A DNA stretch of 58,066 nucleotides from Acidobacteriota bacterium (GCA_029781855.1 JAKOVX010000047.1:1-58066); one strand, 5' to 3'. Shown: positions 1-8,492, counted from the stretch's first letter. Translations and numbers: made by a program. The notes: generated by a model not told the origin, from the letters alone.

Positions 1-112
1 GCGAGGTATGCCGCCTAAACCTTTTGGGCATACAATATTTCTCTCAATGATGTCTGGGAAGGAAATCCTGAAGTCACGGAACGAAATATTGTCTCCCGGA
101 AACCGAATTTAT

Positions 113-2815
113 ATGTTCATCAGACTCTCATTGATCCTGTTTTTCGCCGTAATTACAGCGTCTTCACAAGTTCCTTCGATCGGGCCGGGTGTTTCGCATG
201 ACCTTGCGATCTGGCGGGCGGCGCATTACAGCGATGTACGATACAAGCTGAACCTGACGCTCGAAAAGATGTCGCCGGTGCTGAAGGGGACGATCGAGAT
301 CAGGGTGAAAGTGTCAGAACCGCCTGCGTCAGCGGGCGGCCAGTCTCGCAGTCCGGAAGTGACGCCGATAGTGCTCGACTGGCGGAGGATCGCCGGACAT
401 GAACAGCAGTCGACTATCAGCAACGTTTTCCTCAATGGCAAGGCTGTTTCGGTCTCGACGAACTGGCCGCCCGCTAACGCAGGCGGTTCTGACTTTAGCG
501 AACACCTCATTTTCCGCGACGGCGTTGTTCCGGGTGAGAATATCATCAAGCTCGATTTCACTTCGCCGATATTGACGAGCGGGTCGGCGATCACTCGATA
601 CGTGGACAAAGAGGACGGAGCAGAATACATCTATTCGCTCTTCGTCCCGTCCGACGCCAGCACGGCGTTTCCGGTCTTTGACCAGCCGGATCTGAAGGCG
701 CGGTTTAGCCTGACCATTTCAGAGCCGATTGATTGGCAAAAGGATCTAAAACCGCAACTTGATTGGAAGTTCATTTCGAATACTGCCGGAAAGGAATGGG
801 TCGAAAACTTCAACGGTAGCTTTGGACGGAAAGAATATTACACTTGCGAGTTTGACGAGACCAAACCCATCAGCACCTACGTCTTCGCATTCGCGGCGGG
901 GCCGTTCCAGGAATTCACGGACGCGGGCGGACAAGGCGGAAACCTGAGCGGTAGCGAGGGTGCGCAACGCGGCACACCATCCGACTCGCGCACCCTCCCT
1001 ACAGGTCGGGTTTCCGCCTCTGTTGCCGACCTGTCTTCGCACATCTACGTCCGCAAATCGCAGGCCGCCAAGTTCCAACCCCACGCGGCCGAGGTCTTTC
1101 GTCTCACCCGCGAAGGCATCAAATATCTCGAAACCTATTTCGACTACAAATTCCCGTTCCCGAAATACGACATTGTGCTGATACCGGAATTTCCGTTTGG
1201 CGGGATGGAGCATGCGGGGGCGACTTTTCTGAGAGAATCGTCCGTCATTTTCCCGCAGGAGCCGACCAAGGGCGACTATATTTCGCGGGCGAACCTGATC
1301 TTTCACGAGACGGCGCATCAGTGGTTTGGCGACACGGTGACGATGAAATGGTTCGACGACCTGTGGCTGAAAGAGGGCTTTGCCGAGTTCATGGCGTACA
1401 AGACGCTCGAACATGTGATGCCAGACGCCAATGCCTGGAAGGTCTTCTACGAACGCAACAAACAGGCCGCCTACGCGACCGACTCGACCAAGGGAACGAC
1501 GCCGATCTATCAAAAGATCGACAACCTGTCGGCCGCAAAGTCCGCCTACGGCAACATCGTCTACCGCAAAGCCCCTTCGTTCCTCCGCCAAGCCGAGTTT
1601 TACCTCGGTCCCGACAAATTCCAAACCGCCGTCCGGGCGTTTTTGAAGAAGCACGAGTACGCGAATGCTGGTTGGGAAGATCTGGTGAAGGAATTCGAGG
1701 CCGCGAGTGGCCAGGATTTGAAGGACTGGGCGAACACGTGGGTTAAGAAACCAGGACTTCCTTTGATTAGAAGTCTACGCCTAGGATCAAAACAAAATGA
1801 GACGTTAACGGTGATGCCAATCAGCAGAACTGACCAAACCACGATTTGGAAACAGAAGGTGCGAATGAACTTCGGCGACGTCGGCGGGATGACGGGCAGC
1901 GTGTGGGAAGGTGAACTCAACGGATCTAAACCATTTGAGATAAGTGGCATCGCTTACGTTTTCCCCAACTACCAAGACTACGGCTACGGCATCTTCCTTC
2001 TCGACGACAAGAGCCGCGATTACGTCCTGAAAAATATCCGGAACGAAAAGGACCCGTTCCTGCGTTCGATGATGTACGGCAGCCTCTGGGACAGCGTCCG
2101 CGAAGGCGAACTTGACCCGAAGGAGTATGTTGAGCTGGTGGTGAAGAATCTCGGCGGTACAGAGTTGCGGCTTCAGCCGCGAGAGAACATCACGCCTAAA
2201 GGCGTAACTCTGAACGCGGAAACCGATGAGACGATCGTCTCGTCGATCCTCGGACGAGCGTCAACCGCGATGAACTACTATCTGTCAGAACCACCTGCGG
2301 TAGCGGGTGGTTTAACTCGGAGCACCGCTGACGCCGCGAAACCGAAGACGGTCTCGGTGAGGCCCGGCTTGAACAATAACAAACTTCAACCACCCGCTAC
2401 CGCAGGTGGTTCTGACTTGCGGACGCGGCTTGAGGACGTGCTGATCGAGCGGATGCGACAGGCACCGACATTGGGGCAGCGGATCACGTTCTACCGGGCG
2501 TTCTTGAATATCGCGGCGAGCGGGAATGCACGGAATGTGCTGAAGCAGATGCTGAAGTCAGTACCACCTGCGGTAGCGGGTGGGGTCTCGGCTCCGGCGA
2601 CAAAAGCCCCACCCGCTACGGCAGGTGGTACCGACATGAGCGGAGCGATCCCGCTGCGGACCAAGGATCGCTTTGATATCGTCACGCGGCTGATCGTTTT
2701 GGGTGATCCGGAGGCGGAACGGCTGCTGGCGGAGCTGGAGAAGACCGAGACGTCGGATGATGCGAAGCGATATGCTTATGCCGCACATGCTGCGTTCGCG
2801 ACGAAAGAGAACTGA
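113..2815 (+). CDS. M1 family zinc aminopeptidase (main part, ends at premature TGA)
   Basis: A secreted or periplasmic zinc metallopeptidase that would remove N-terminal residues from peptides. The zinc motif HETAH (about residues 398-402 from this start) is followed 18 residues later by the third ligand Glu in LKEGFAEF, and a GGMEHAG exopeptidase motif lies about 35 residues upstream. I chose the ATG at 113 because MFIRLSLILFFAVITASSQ is a good signal peptide; an open frame extends back to 8. The frame ends at a TGA at 2813-2815, but homologous-looking sequence continues in the same frame to 3163, so the enzyme lacks its C-terminal helical tail unless the stop is read through or is a sequence error. 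The zinc-binding catalytic core is intact. The coding region holds five in-frame palindromic repeat insertions, some adding Pro-Pro-Ala-x-Ala-Gly-Gly peptides. Family call is secure; activity of this copy is uncertain. Confidence 0.9.
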   Translation: MFIRLSLILFFAVITASSQVPSIGPGVSHDLAIWRAAHYSDVRYKLNLTLEKMSPVLKGTIEIRVKVSEPPASAGGQSRSPEVTPIVLDWRRIAGHEQQSTISNVFLNGKAVSVSTNWPPANAGGSDFSEHLIFRDGVVPGENIIKLDFTSPILTSGSAITRYVDKEDGAEYIYSLFVPSDASTAFPVFDQPDLKARFSLTISEPIDWQKDLKPQLDWKFISNTAGKEWVENFNGSFGRKEYYTCEFDETKPISTYVFAFAAGPFQEFTDAGGQGGNLSGSEGAQRGTPSDSRTLPTGRVSASVADLSSHIYVRKSQAAKFQPHAAEVFRLTREGIKYLETYFDYKFPFPKYDIVLIPEFPFGGMEHAGATFLRESSVIFPQEPTKGDYISRANLIFHETAHQWFGDTVTMKWFDDLWLKEGFAEFMAYKTLEHVMPDANAWKVFYERNKQAAYATDSTKGTTPIYQKIDNLSAAKSAYGNIVYRKAPSFLRQAEFYLGPDKFQTAVRAFLKKHEYANAGWEDLVKEFEAASGQDLKDWANTWVKKPGLPLIRSLRLGSKQNETLTVMPISRTDQTTIWKQKVRMNFGDVGGMTGSVWEGELNGSKPFEISGIAYVFPNYQDYGYGIFLLDDKSRDYVLKNIRNEKDPFLRSMMYGSLWDSVREGELDPKEYVELVVKNLGGTELRLQPRENITPKGVTLNAETDETIVSSILGRASTAMNYYLSEPPAVAGGLTRSTADAAKPKTVSVRPGLNNNKLQPPATAGGSDLRTRLEDVLIERMRQAPTLGQRITFYRAFLNIAASGNARNVLKQMLKSVPPAVAGGVSAPATKAPPATAGGTDMSGAIPLRTKDRFDIVTRLIVLGDPEAERLLAELEKTETSDDAKRYAYAAHAAFATKEN
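313..493. repeat. Palindromic repeat pair A inside the M1 peptidase gene
   Basis: A 27-bp arm at 313-339 (GTCAGAAC followed by the core CGCCTGCGTCAGCGGGCGG) is matched by its inverted copy at 467-493, with one mismatch. The two arms enclose about 127 bp of peptidase sequence. Each arm is itself nearly palindromic and is read in frame as Pro-Pro-Ala-x-Ala-Gly-Gly. The arrangement is like a REPIN, two REP-type units in inverted orientation. Confidence 0.85.
935..1018. repeat. Imperfect inverted repeat pair (second repeat type) in the M1 gene
   Basis: The 30 bases at 935-964 beginning GGCGGAAACC and ending GAGGGTGCG are the imperfect inverse (26 of 30) of 989-1018, which begins CGCACCCTCC and ends GTTTCCGCC. 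The loop is about 24 bp. The stretch encodes a Gly/Ser-rich segment (GGNLSGSEGAQRGTPSDSR) that looks foreign to an M1 fold. Confidence 0.65.
2160..2212. repeat. Compound palindrome (third repeat type) in the M1 gene
   Basis: CAGAGTT at 2160-2166 pairs with AACTCTG at 2206-2212. Between them are two small hairpins, GCGGCTTCAGCCGC (2167-2180) and GCCTAAAGGC. The whole 53-bp unit can fold into a clover-like structure. It differs in sequence from the CCACCTGCGG-type units. Confidence 0.65.
2284..2416. repeat. Palindromic repeat pair B inside the M1 gene (perfect 27-bp arms)
   Basis: The arm at 2284-2310 has the core CCACCTGCGGTAGCGGGTGG preceded by GTCAGAA; the arm at 2390-2416 is its exact reverse complement. 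They are separated by 79 bp. In the gene's frame the forward arm reads PPAVAGG and the inverted arm PPATAGG, so the unit is coding-compatible in both orientations. Confidence 0.9.
2557..2635. repeat. Palindromic repeat pair C inside the M1 gene
   Basis: The arm at 2557-2583 (core CCACCTGCGGTAGCGGGTGG preceded by GTCAGTA) and its inverted copy at 2609-2635 differ at two positions. The spacer is only 25 bp, so an RNA or cruciform hairpin could form. It is the same family as pairs A and B. Confidence 0.88.
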
Positions 2816-3163
2816 GAGAAATTCTGGAACGATTTCGTCAATAACAAGGAAATTTCTGAGAGCTGGATCGAGGCCGCGATGGGGCCTTTTAACTCGATCC
2901 GCCACGACGATCTGAGCTTGCCGTACCTCCAGCGAGCCCTTGCCGAGCTCCCGAACCTGAAACGCAATCGCAAGATATTCTTCGTCAACGGCTGGCTCGG
3001 AGCGTTCATCGGCGGGCAACGCTCTGAAGAGGCCCTGAACATCGTCAACAAATTCCTCGCCGACAATCCGAACCTCGACAATGACCTGCGGCTGAAGATC
3101 CTAGAAAACGTCGACCTCATCGAACGTGCCGTCAAGATCCGTGCGAAATACGGGAAGAATTAA
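2816..3163 (+). pseudogene. C-terminal remainder of the M1 aminopeptidase after an in-frame TGA
   Basis: Reading straight on after the TGA at 2813-2815 in the same frame gives EKFWNDFVNNKEISESWIEA and then a helical stretch (SLPYLQRALAELPNLKRNRK) up to a TAA at 3161-3163. This is what the ERAP1-C-like helical tail of M1 aminopeptidases looks like. No frameshift is needed, only one codon change, for example CGA to TGA. An internal ATG at 2879 could start a 94-residue product, but it has no visible ribosome binding site. I read it as a broken tail rather than an independent gene. Confidence 0.8.
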
Positions 3164-3167
3164 CCTG

Positions 3168-6100
3168 CTACTGGAAATCGTGTGAGACGATCTTGCTGAT
3201 GAACGCGTTGATGGGCTCGAAAAAGAGGGCTTTGATCATGCCGCCTTCCTCGGCGATGCCGCGGATGAGCATAAAATCGCTGGAGACGATGATGGACCGA
3301 AATTTGTCGAAAACATCGGGCATCACGATGAAATTCGAGTAGCCGGTCTCGTCTTCCATCGTGATAAACACGACGTCGTTCGCCGTGCTCGGCCGTTGGC
3401 GGACGATGACCGCTCCGGCGACCGTGACGACGTCGCGTTTTTTGAGGTGAGTGGTCTGGTTTGCGGCCAGGACGCCGTGTTTGGATAGCTCCTCACGAAG
3501 GAACGCCATCGGGTGCTTGCCGATCGTGATGCCGGTCGTCATCAGGTCGGTCTCCATCAACTGCCATTTACTCATCTGGTTGATGAACGGCGGCACGGGC
3601 TGTTTTTCCTCAATATTTTCAAATAAATCGCCCGCCGGCTGGATCGCCAGTTCCGATTCCCACAGTGCCTGGCGGCGATGCACCGTGCTGTCGAAATTGA
3701 GCGCGCCGGAGAGGCTGAGGGCACGGATCTCTTTTTTGTTGATGGCGGGGACGCGGCGGACGAGGTCTTCGACGCTGGTATAGGGCTCATCGGCAGGAAC
3801 CCAATAGCTACCGCTCCCGGTTCTGACACGATTTGCGACGATCGCTTCGGCGACGTCCTTGCGGAGGCCTTTTACGTATTTGAGGCCGATGCGGACGCGG
3901 CCGTCCTCGATGGTAAAGAGCCGCTGCGAGCGGTTGATGTCGATGGCGTTGAAATGCAGGCCGTGCCGCTGAGCGTCCTTGATGAGCGTCGCCGGTGCGT
4001 AGAAACCGAGCGGATAGTTGTTGAGCATTGCGGTCGTAAATTCCGCCAGATAATGCACCTTGAGATAGGCGGACGCGTAGGTCAGCAGGGCAAAGCTCGC
4101 CGCGTGCGATTCCGGAAATCCGTAGTTGGCAAAGGCGAGGATGCTCTTGACGATCTTGTCCTGCGTCGCCTCGGTTATATTCTTGTCCGCCATACCGGCA
4201 CGCAGCCGCACCTCGATCTTCGCGAGGCGTTTGTCGGCACGCTTAAAGCCCAACGCCCGCCGCAGTTCCTCGGCCTCGCCGCCCGTAAATCCCGCGATGA
4301 CCATCGCCATCCGCAGCAATTGCTCCTGAAAGAGCGGAACGCCGAGCGTACGTTTGAGGATCGGCTCGAAGCTGGGGTGCATATAGTCGACCGGCTCCTT
4401 GCCCATCCGGCGGGCGATGTAGCCGCTGAGCATTTTGCCGACGATCGGGCCCGGGCGGATGATGGCTACCTGCACGACGATGTCGTAAAAATTCTCGGGC
4501 CGCGACCTTGGCAAAAAGTTGATCTGGGCACGGCTCTCGACCTGAAACATCCCGATCGTGTCGGCCTCCTGCAGGGCTTTATAGACAGCCGGATCGTTTT
4601 TCGGCAGACGGCCGAGATCGACCTTTTCACCGCGGTGCTCCTCGATCAGCGTAAGCGTGTCGCGGATGACGGCCATCATTCCGAGGCCGAGCAGATCGAC
4701 CTTGACGATGCCGAGCCGTTCGCAGTCGTCCTTGTCCCACTGGATGATGTTGCGGCCGGGCATAGACGCGGGCTCGAGCGGCACGACGCCGTCGAGGCGG
4801 CCGAGAGAGATCACCATTCCACCCGAATGCTGCCCGAGGTGCCGCGGATAATCGAGCACGCGGGCGTACATCTCCATATATTTGGCGATGCGGTAATTGT
4901 CCTTCGGGTCGAAACCGGCCTCGATGAACCGCGACATCATCTCGGCCCGCGTGTGGGTACCGTAGTGCGGGATGATCTTCGACAGGCGGCCGAGGGACGC
5001 TTCGTCAAAGCCGAATACCTTGCCCACCTCGCGTGCCGCCGAGCGTCCGCGATAGCTGATGACATTCGCGGTCATACCGGCACCGCGTTCGCCGTATTTT
5101 TGATAGACGTGCTGGATGACCTTTTCGCGGTCGTCGCCGGACGGCAGGTCAATGTCGATGTCCGGATATTCGGTCCGCTCCTCTGACAAAAAACGCTCGA
5201 ACAGCAGATCGGCCTCGATCGGGTCGACCGCCGTGATGCCGAGCGCGTAACAGACGACCGAGTTTGCCGCCGAGCCGCGTCCCTGCGAGAGAATATTCTC
5301 CGAACGGCAAAATTGCGAGATGTCCCAGACGAGCAGAAAATATCCGGCGAGCTTGAGCTTGGCGATCATGTTCAGCTCGTAGTCGAGTTTTTGACGCACC
5401 TTCGGTGTCAGCGACCAGTAACGCCAAACCGCACCTTTTTCGGCCTGCTTGCGAAGGTAAGAGTCCATCGTCTCGCCCGGCGGCACCGGATAATCGGGGA
5501 ACGTGTAGCCAAGCTCGTCCATCGAGAATTTTATCCGCGAGACTATCTCTTCGGTCGTCGCGATGGCCTGCTGGTAATCGTCAAATTGGTAGAGCATCTG
5601 CGCCGCCGATTTGAGATAGCGTTCGCTGTTTTCCGAGATCAGGCGGCCGGCGTTCTCGATGGTGCAGTGATTTTTGATGCAGGTGAAAACGTCGAAAAGC
5701 TCACGGTCACGTTGTGCCGCATAATACGGGCCGTTGCTCGCAAAGTAGGGAAGCCGCAACTTGTGCGCGAGCCCGAGCAGCGATTGGTTTATGTCCTCTT
5801 CGTGCGGCAGGTGATGGCGTTGGAGTTCGACGTAGAGGCGGCCGGGAAAGACGTAGTTGAGCCACGCGAGATCCTCCTGGCCGCGGCGATTCTTAATGCT
5901 GCGGTGGATGAATCCGTCAGCTCCGCCCGTAAAGCACAGCAATCCCGCGGCGTGTTCCTCGATGTCGGCACGCGTTGCGAAATGCTCGCCTTTCTTGTGC
6001 CGCAGTTTCACGGTCGTGATCAGCCGCGAGAGGTTTTGATAGCCCGCGAGGTCGATCGGCATCAGCGGCAGAAGGCTGCCGTCGTCCATCGTGATCTCCG

Positions 6101-6290
6101 CACCGATCATCGCCCGCACGCCCTGTTCCTTGGCCTCGAGATGAAACCGCACCGCACCCGACACCGTGTCGCGGTCCATCATCCCGATGGCCGGCATCCC
6201 CAATTCGGCGGCGCGCACCGCAATGTCCTCTGGCAGTGAACCCGAAGACAAAAAGCTGAATGCTGAACGTGTATGCAATTCAAAAAACAT
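3168..6290 (-). CDS. dnaE2: Error-prone DNA polymerase DnaE2 (ImuC)
   Basis: Replicative-type (C-family) polymerase alpha subunit used for translesion synthesis after DNA damage, working with ImuA and ImuB. The N-terminus is a PHP domain (ELHTRSAFSFLSSGS). The catalytic region has GRGSAANSVVCYALG and the Asp-rich PDIDIDLPSGDD near residue 376, followed by the finger and helix-hairpin-helix regions and a C-terminal OB domain (RDVVTVAGAVIVRQRPSTAN). At 1040 residues it has DnaE2 length, shorter than the replicative DnaE. It lies 210 bp downstream of imuB on the same strand, the usual cassette order. A palindromic MITE-like element fills the gap between them. Its start has no obvious ribosome binding site. 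Replicative DnaE1 is excluded by length and by the company of ImuA and ImuB. Confidence 0.95.
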   Translation of the reverse strand: MFFELHTRSAFSFLSSGSLPEDIAVRAAELGMPAIGMMDRDTVSGAVRFHLEAKEQGVRAMIGAEITMDDGSLLPLMPIDLAGYQNLSRLITTVKLRHKKGEHFATRADIEEHAAGLLCFTGGADGFIHRSIKNRRGQEDLAWLNYVFPGRLYVELQRHHLPHEEDINQSLLGLAHKLRLPYFASNGPYYAAQRDRELFDVFTCIKNHCTIENAGRLISENSERYLKSAAQMLYQFDDYQQAIATTEEIVSRIKFSMDELGYTFPDYPVPPGETMDSYLRKQAEKGAVWRYWSLTPKVRQKLDYELNMIAKLKLAGYFLLVWDISQFCRSENILSQGRGSAANSVVCYALGITAVDPIEADLLFERFLSEERTEYPDIDIDLPSGDDREKVIQHVYQKYGERGAGMTANVISYRGRSAAREVGKVFGFDEASLGRLSKIIPHYGTHTRAEMMSRFIEAGFDPKDNYRIAKYMEMYARVLDYPRHLGQHSGGMVISLGRLDGVVPLEPASMPGRNIIQWDKDDCERLGIVKVDLLGLGMMAVIRDTLTLIEEHRGEKVDLGRLPKNDPAVYKALQEADTIGMFQVESRAQINFLPRSRPENFYDIVVQVAIIRPGPIVGKMLSGYIARRMGKEPVDYMHPSFEPILKRTLGVPLFQEQLLRMAMVIAGFTGGEAEELRRALGFKRADKRLAKIEVRLRAGMADKNITEATQDKIVKSILAFANYGFPESHAASFALLTYASAYLKVHYLAEFTTAMLNNYPLGFYAPATLIKDAQRHGLHFNAIDINRSQRLFTIEDGRVRIGLKYVKGLRKDVAEAIVANRVRTGSGSYWVPADEPYTSVEDLVRRVPAINKKEIRALSLSGALNFDSTVHRRQALWESELAIQPAGDLFENIEEKQPVPPFINQMSKWQLMETDLMTTGITIGKHPMAFLREELSKHGVLAANQTTHLKKRDVVTVAGAVIVRQRPSTANDVVFITMEDETGYSNFIVMPDVFDKFRSIIVSSDFMLIRGIAEEGGMIKALFFEPINAFISKIVSHDFQ

Positions 6291-6304
6291 ATTGGAATAC
6301 CAGC

Positions 6305-6497
6305 AAGAGGATGTCTGAAAAGGCGGAAACTCGAATATCTCGCAATTTTTTGAACGCAGATCTGGCGGATCGAGCGGATAAAGGCCGGATATTTATTAAA
6401 TTTTCTGCTTCGTCCGTTTGATCCGCCTCATTCGCTCGATCCGCGTTTAAGAACAACTCTAAATCGTAAGGTTGTCTGAGTTTCCAGACACCCTCTT
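6305..6497. repeat. 193-bp MITE-like nested palindrome between imuB and dnaE2
   Basis: Terminal inverted repeats of 13 bp, AAGAGGATGTCTG at 6305-6317 and the inverse of AAGAGGGTGTCTG at 6485-6497 (12 of 13 match). A second inner pair is GGAAACTC (6325-6332) with GAGTTTCC (6478-6485). A third, longer imperfect pair is 6353-6380 with 6420-6447, built of 9-bp units of the form GATnnnGCG. No protein is encoded. The element takes up almost the whole intergenic space of a same-strand operon and would give the mRNA a large hairpin. Confidence 0.6.
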
Positions 6498-6500
6498 CCG

Positions 6501-7763
6501 CTAATCAAATTCCCCGATGACCAGCCATTCGCTGCCCGTTTTTCGCAGACGGTAAACGCCGCCGCCTTCGATCTCGACGTGCCATTCCTGGATGTCCCAT
6601 GCCCGTTCCCACCAACGCGAATTGAGCCGCCAGACGCCGCTGCACGCCGCAACGCGGCCGGCGAAATACGGCGTCCGCAGATAGACGAGCTGCTTGTTCC
6701 GGACCAGGACCTCAGCCGGCACGGGCGGCTCATAATATTGAAAAGCGATGACCGGTGCCCGTGGTGCGGCGTCGATGAGTTCACGGCCCGCAGGCAGGCG
6801 GTCGGCAACGAGGGCGAATGGTCGTTCGACGCGGTTTTCGAGCAGGACGGGCACACCGACGTTGTCGTCACCGACGAGCTTTTTGATCTTGCCGACCGTC
6901 AGCAGCAGACTTTCAGGCTGAGGCCGCGATACGGCGTAAAGCCCGCTCTGCGCCGGCCGTGGACGCGTGAAATGGACAACGACGCGGACGGCCGTGATGC
7001 CGGCCTCGGGCGGGTCGACCGAGATCCGCAGGTTTATCAATTTCAGCCAGAAAACCTTATCGAGCGTCGGGAACGACGTTTTGATCTCGTAGTTTTTATG
7101 GCCTTTCTTATCGACCTTAAATTGGATGTCGAGTTGCTCTGTGCTGTGACCGTCCTTGCCGGCGGCGGCGAGCATTTCCTCTAGGCCGCGGTTGACGATA
7201 AAGATCAGCTGCTCAAAATCGTCGACCGGAAAATCCAGCTCGTACGCCCACTGAACGCTTGTTTCGGCGACGTTCGGCACAACGTCGCGTTTGTCTTTTT
7301 GCGCGATGACGTCGATCACATCGCGAAAATCGTGGCCGTAGCGCGCGACCAGTTCATCGGGCGGGATCTGGTCGAGGTCCTCGATGCGGCTGATGCCGAG
7401 AGCTTCAAAAACACCGATCGTGTCGTGGTCGATCGCGAGATTTCGTAAAGGCAGTTGGCGAAAATTATCGGGCGAGGCGACCGTATGGTTCAGTCCGCGG
7501 TTCTCCCGTGCAAGCAACAGGGCCGTCTCGACCGACTCGGCAACGGCGACATTTCCTGAAATTTCGTTGTTCTCGAGTTCCTTCACTATTTTTCGGGCGA
7601 TCTTTTTGTCGTCGCCGACCAGTTTTTCGAGGCCGCTGACGTCAAACAAAACGCCGTCCTCAAGCCGCTCCACACGATAGGCAAATCCGTACGCGATCGC
7701 CAACAGTATCTCGGCGTCCGTCCCGGCATTTTGTGAGATGATGCACGCATATGCCCTAGACAT
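6501..7763 (-). CDS. imuB: ImuB, Y-family polymerase-like subunit of the SOS mutasome
   Basis: A catalytically inactive relative of Y-family polymerases that bridges the sliding clamp to DnaE2. The 420-residue product begins MSRAYACIISQNAGTDAEIL and continues with recognisable ImuB segments such as GVLFDVSGLEKLVG, the helix-hairpin-helix-like LRNLAIDHDTIGVFEALGIS and a C-terminal region near YEPPVPAEVLVRNKQL. An open frame extends upstream to 8183, but it lies inside imuA in another frame and reads as low-quality Arg/Ser-rich sequence. I therefore placed the start at the ATG at 7763, which overlaps the imuA stop by 8 bp. That overlap fits translational coupling. The canonical catalytic Asp pair of Y-family enzymes is not evident, as expected for ImuB. 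Confidence 0.9.
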   Translation of the reverse strand: MSRAYACIISQNAGTDAEILLAIAYGFAYRVERLEDGVLFDVSGLEKLVGDDKKIARKIVKELENNEISGNVAVAESVETALLLARENRGLNHTVASPDNFRQLPLRNLAIDHDTIGVFEALGISRIEDLDQIPPDELVARYGHDFRDVIDVIAQKDKRDVVPNVAETSVQWAYELDFPVDDFEQLIFIVNRGLEEMLAAAGKDGHSTEQLDIQFKVDKKGHKNYEIKTSFPTLDKVFWLKLINLRISVDPPEAGITAVRVVVHFTRPRPAQSGLYAVSRPQPESLLLTVGKIKKLVGDDNVGVPVLLENRVERPFALVADRLPAGRELIDAAPRAPVIAFQYYEPPVPAEVLVRNKQLVYLRTPYFAGRVAACSGVWRLNSRWWERAWDIQEWHVEIEGGGVYRLRKTGSEWLVIGEFD

Positions 7764-8406
7764 CGCTGTAGTCGAACCCGATCCGGGCCGAACCCGGCTG
7801 GCTGTAAAAATGCTTGCGCGAGTGAAGATCGAGGTGAAATTCGCGCAGCAGCTTGTAACGCCCGAGGCCCGACCAGACGGTGTCCTTACGTGATAATTCG
7901 AACGACTGGTGCGAGGCGGAACCGGCGACCGGGTCCTCGGCCGTGACGACGAACAGAGTCGGCGTTTCCTTGATCCGCGTGCGGTAGCGGAACCAATACG
8001 TCCGCGGCACCATCCGTAATTTTCGTTTCGAGAGGCCGTCGAGGTTGAGCCATACGCAGCCGAAGCCTTTTGCCTGCACCAGATAGTCGGCGGCCGTAAA
8101 TGCCCGCTCGAGGTCGCCCTCGCACCGCACCCAGAGCAGGTTGTCGAGCACGATACCGCTCCTCGCGGCCGAGCAAGGGTCAAAGCTGTTGGCCGAATCG
8201 ACGACCGCGCAGACCTCGCCGCTCGCCGTCAGTTTCGCCAGTAGATTGAGCACCAGGCTCGTCCGCCCGGAGCTCGCGTCGCCGACAAATTCGCTCAGCG
8301 TCCCCCGCGTCAGAGCGATCCCGACCGCATCGAGCACGACCTCCTCGGTGTACTTTTGTTCTTCCTGCAGGTGGGATAGACTTTTTACCAGGCTCAGATG
8401 TCTCAT
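7756..8406 (-). CDS. imuA: ImuA, RecA-like SOS mutagenesis protein
   Basis: First gene of the imuA-imuB-dnaE2 cassette. The 216-residue protein has a RecA-fold layout: TRGTLSEFVGDASSGRTSLV corresponds to the Walker A region (GDASSGRTS, a degenerate P-loop), followed by GEVCAVVDSANSFDP and LLWVRC strands. ImuA proteins help recruit ImuB and DnaE2. I chose the ATG at 8406 rather than an in-frame ATG at 8439, because 8439 lies upstream of the predicted transcription start of a clear promoter (-10 at 8428-8433). Conserved RecA-like sequence begins well after 8406. Confidence 0.85.
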   Translation of the reverse strand: MRHLSLVKSLSHLQEEQKYTEEVVLDAVGIALTRGTLSEFVGDASSGRTSLVLNLLAKLTASGEVCAVVDSANSFDPCSAARSGIVLDNLLWVRCEGDLERAFTAADYLVQAKGFGCVWLNLDGLSKRKLRMVPRTYWFRYRTRIKETPTLFVVTAEDPVAGSASHQSFELSRKDTVWSGLGRYKLLREFHLDLHSRKHFYSQPGSARIGFDYSDV

Positions 8407-8422
8407 ACAGATGCTTGCGGCA

Positions 8423-8457
8423 ATGCAAGTATATTGCATCTATGAAACAAAAGTCAA
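8423..8457 (-). promoter_or_regulatory. imuA promoter with overlapping palindromic operator
   Basis: On the minus strand the -35 TTGACT (complement of 8452-8457) and -10 TATACT (complement of 8428-8433) are separated by 18 bp. A perfect 17-bp palindrome, ATGCAA-N5-TTGCAT, covers 8423-8439 and contains the -10. Given the DNA-damage cassette downstream, I infer it is the site for the SOS repressor. The half-site is not one of the LexA boxes I know (CTGT-N8-ACAG or GAAC-N4-GTTC). Confidence 0.6.
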
Positions 8458-8492
8458 AGATTTTTGGCTTAAATTCAGGCCCTTCCGGGATC

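Noticed and set aside
746..1654. A 302-codon open frame on the minus strand inside the M1 gene
   Set aside because: It lies antisense to a clear metallopeptidase with its zinc motif, has no ribosome binding site and its composition is that of GC-rich antisense sequence.
2813..2815. TGA as a selenocysteine codon
   Set aside because: No selenocysteine insertion hairpin seen just after it, and the position is in a structural tail where no Cys or Sec is expected in M1 enzymes.
3678..5186. A 502-codon plus-strand open frame across dnaE2
   Set aside because: Antisense to intact DnaE2 motifs; the translation is rich in Arg, Asp and His with no fold, as expected of an antisense shadow in high-GC DNA.
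6501..8183. The longer imuB frame starting at 8183
   Set aside because: The first 140 codons overlap imuA in another frame and read as Arg/Ser-rich noise; ImuB-like sequence begins at the ATG at 7763.
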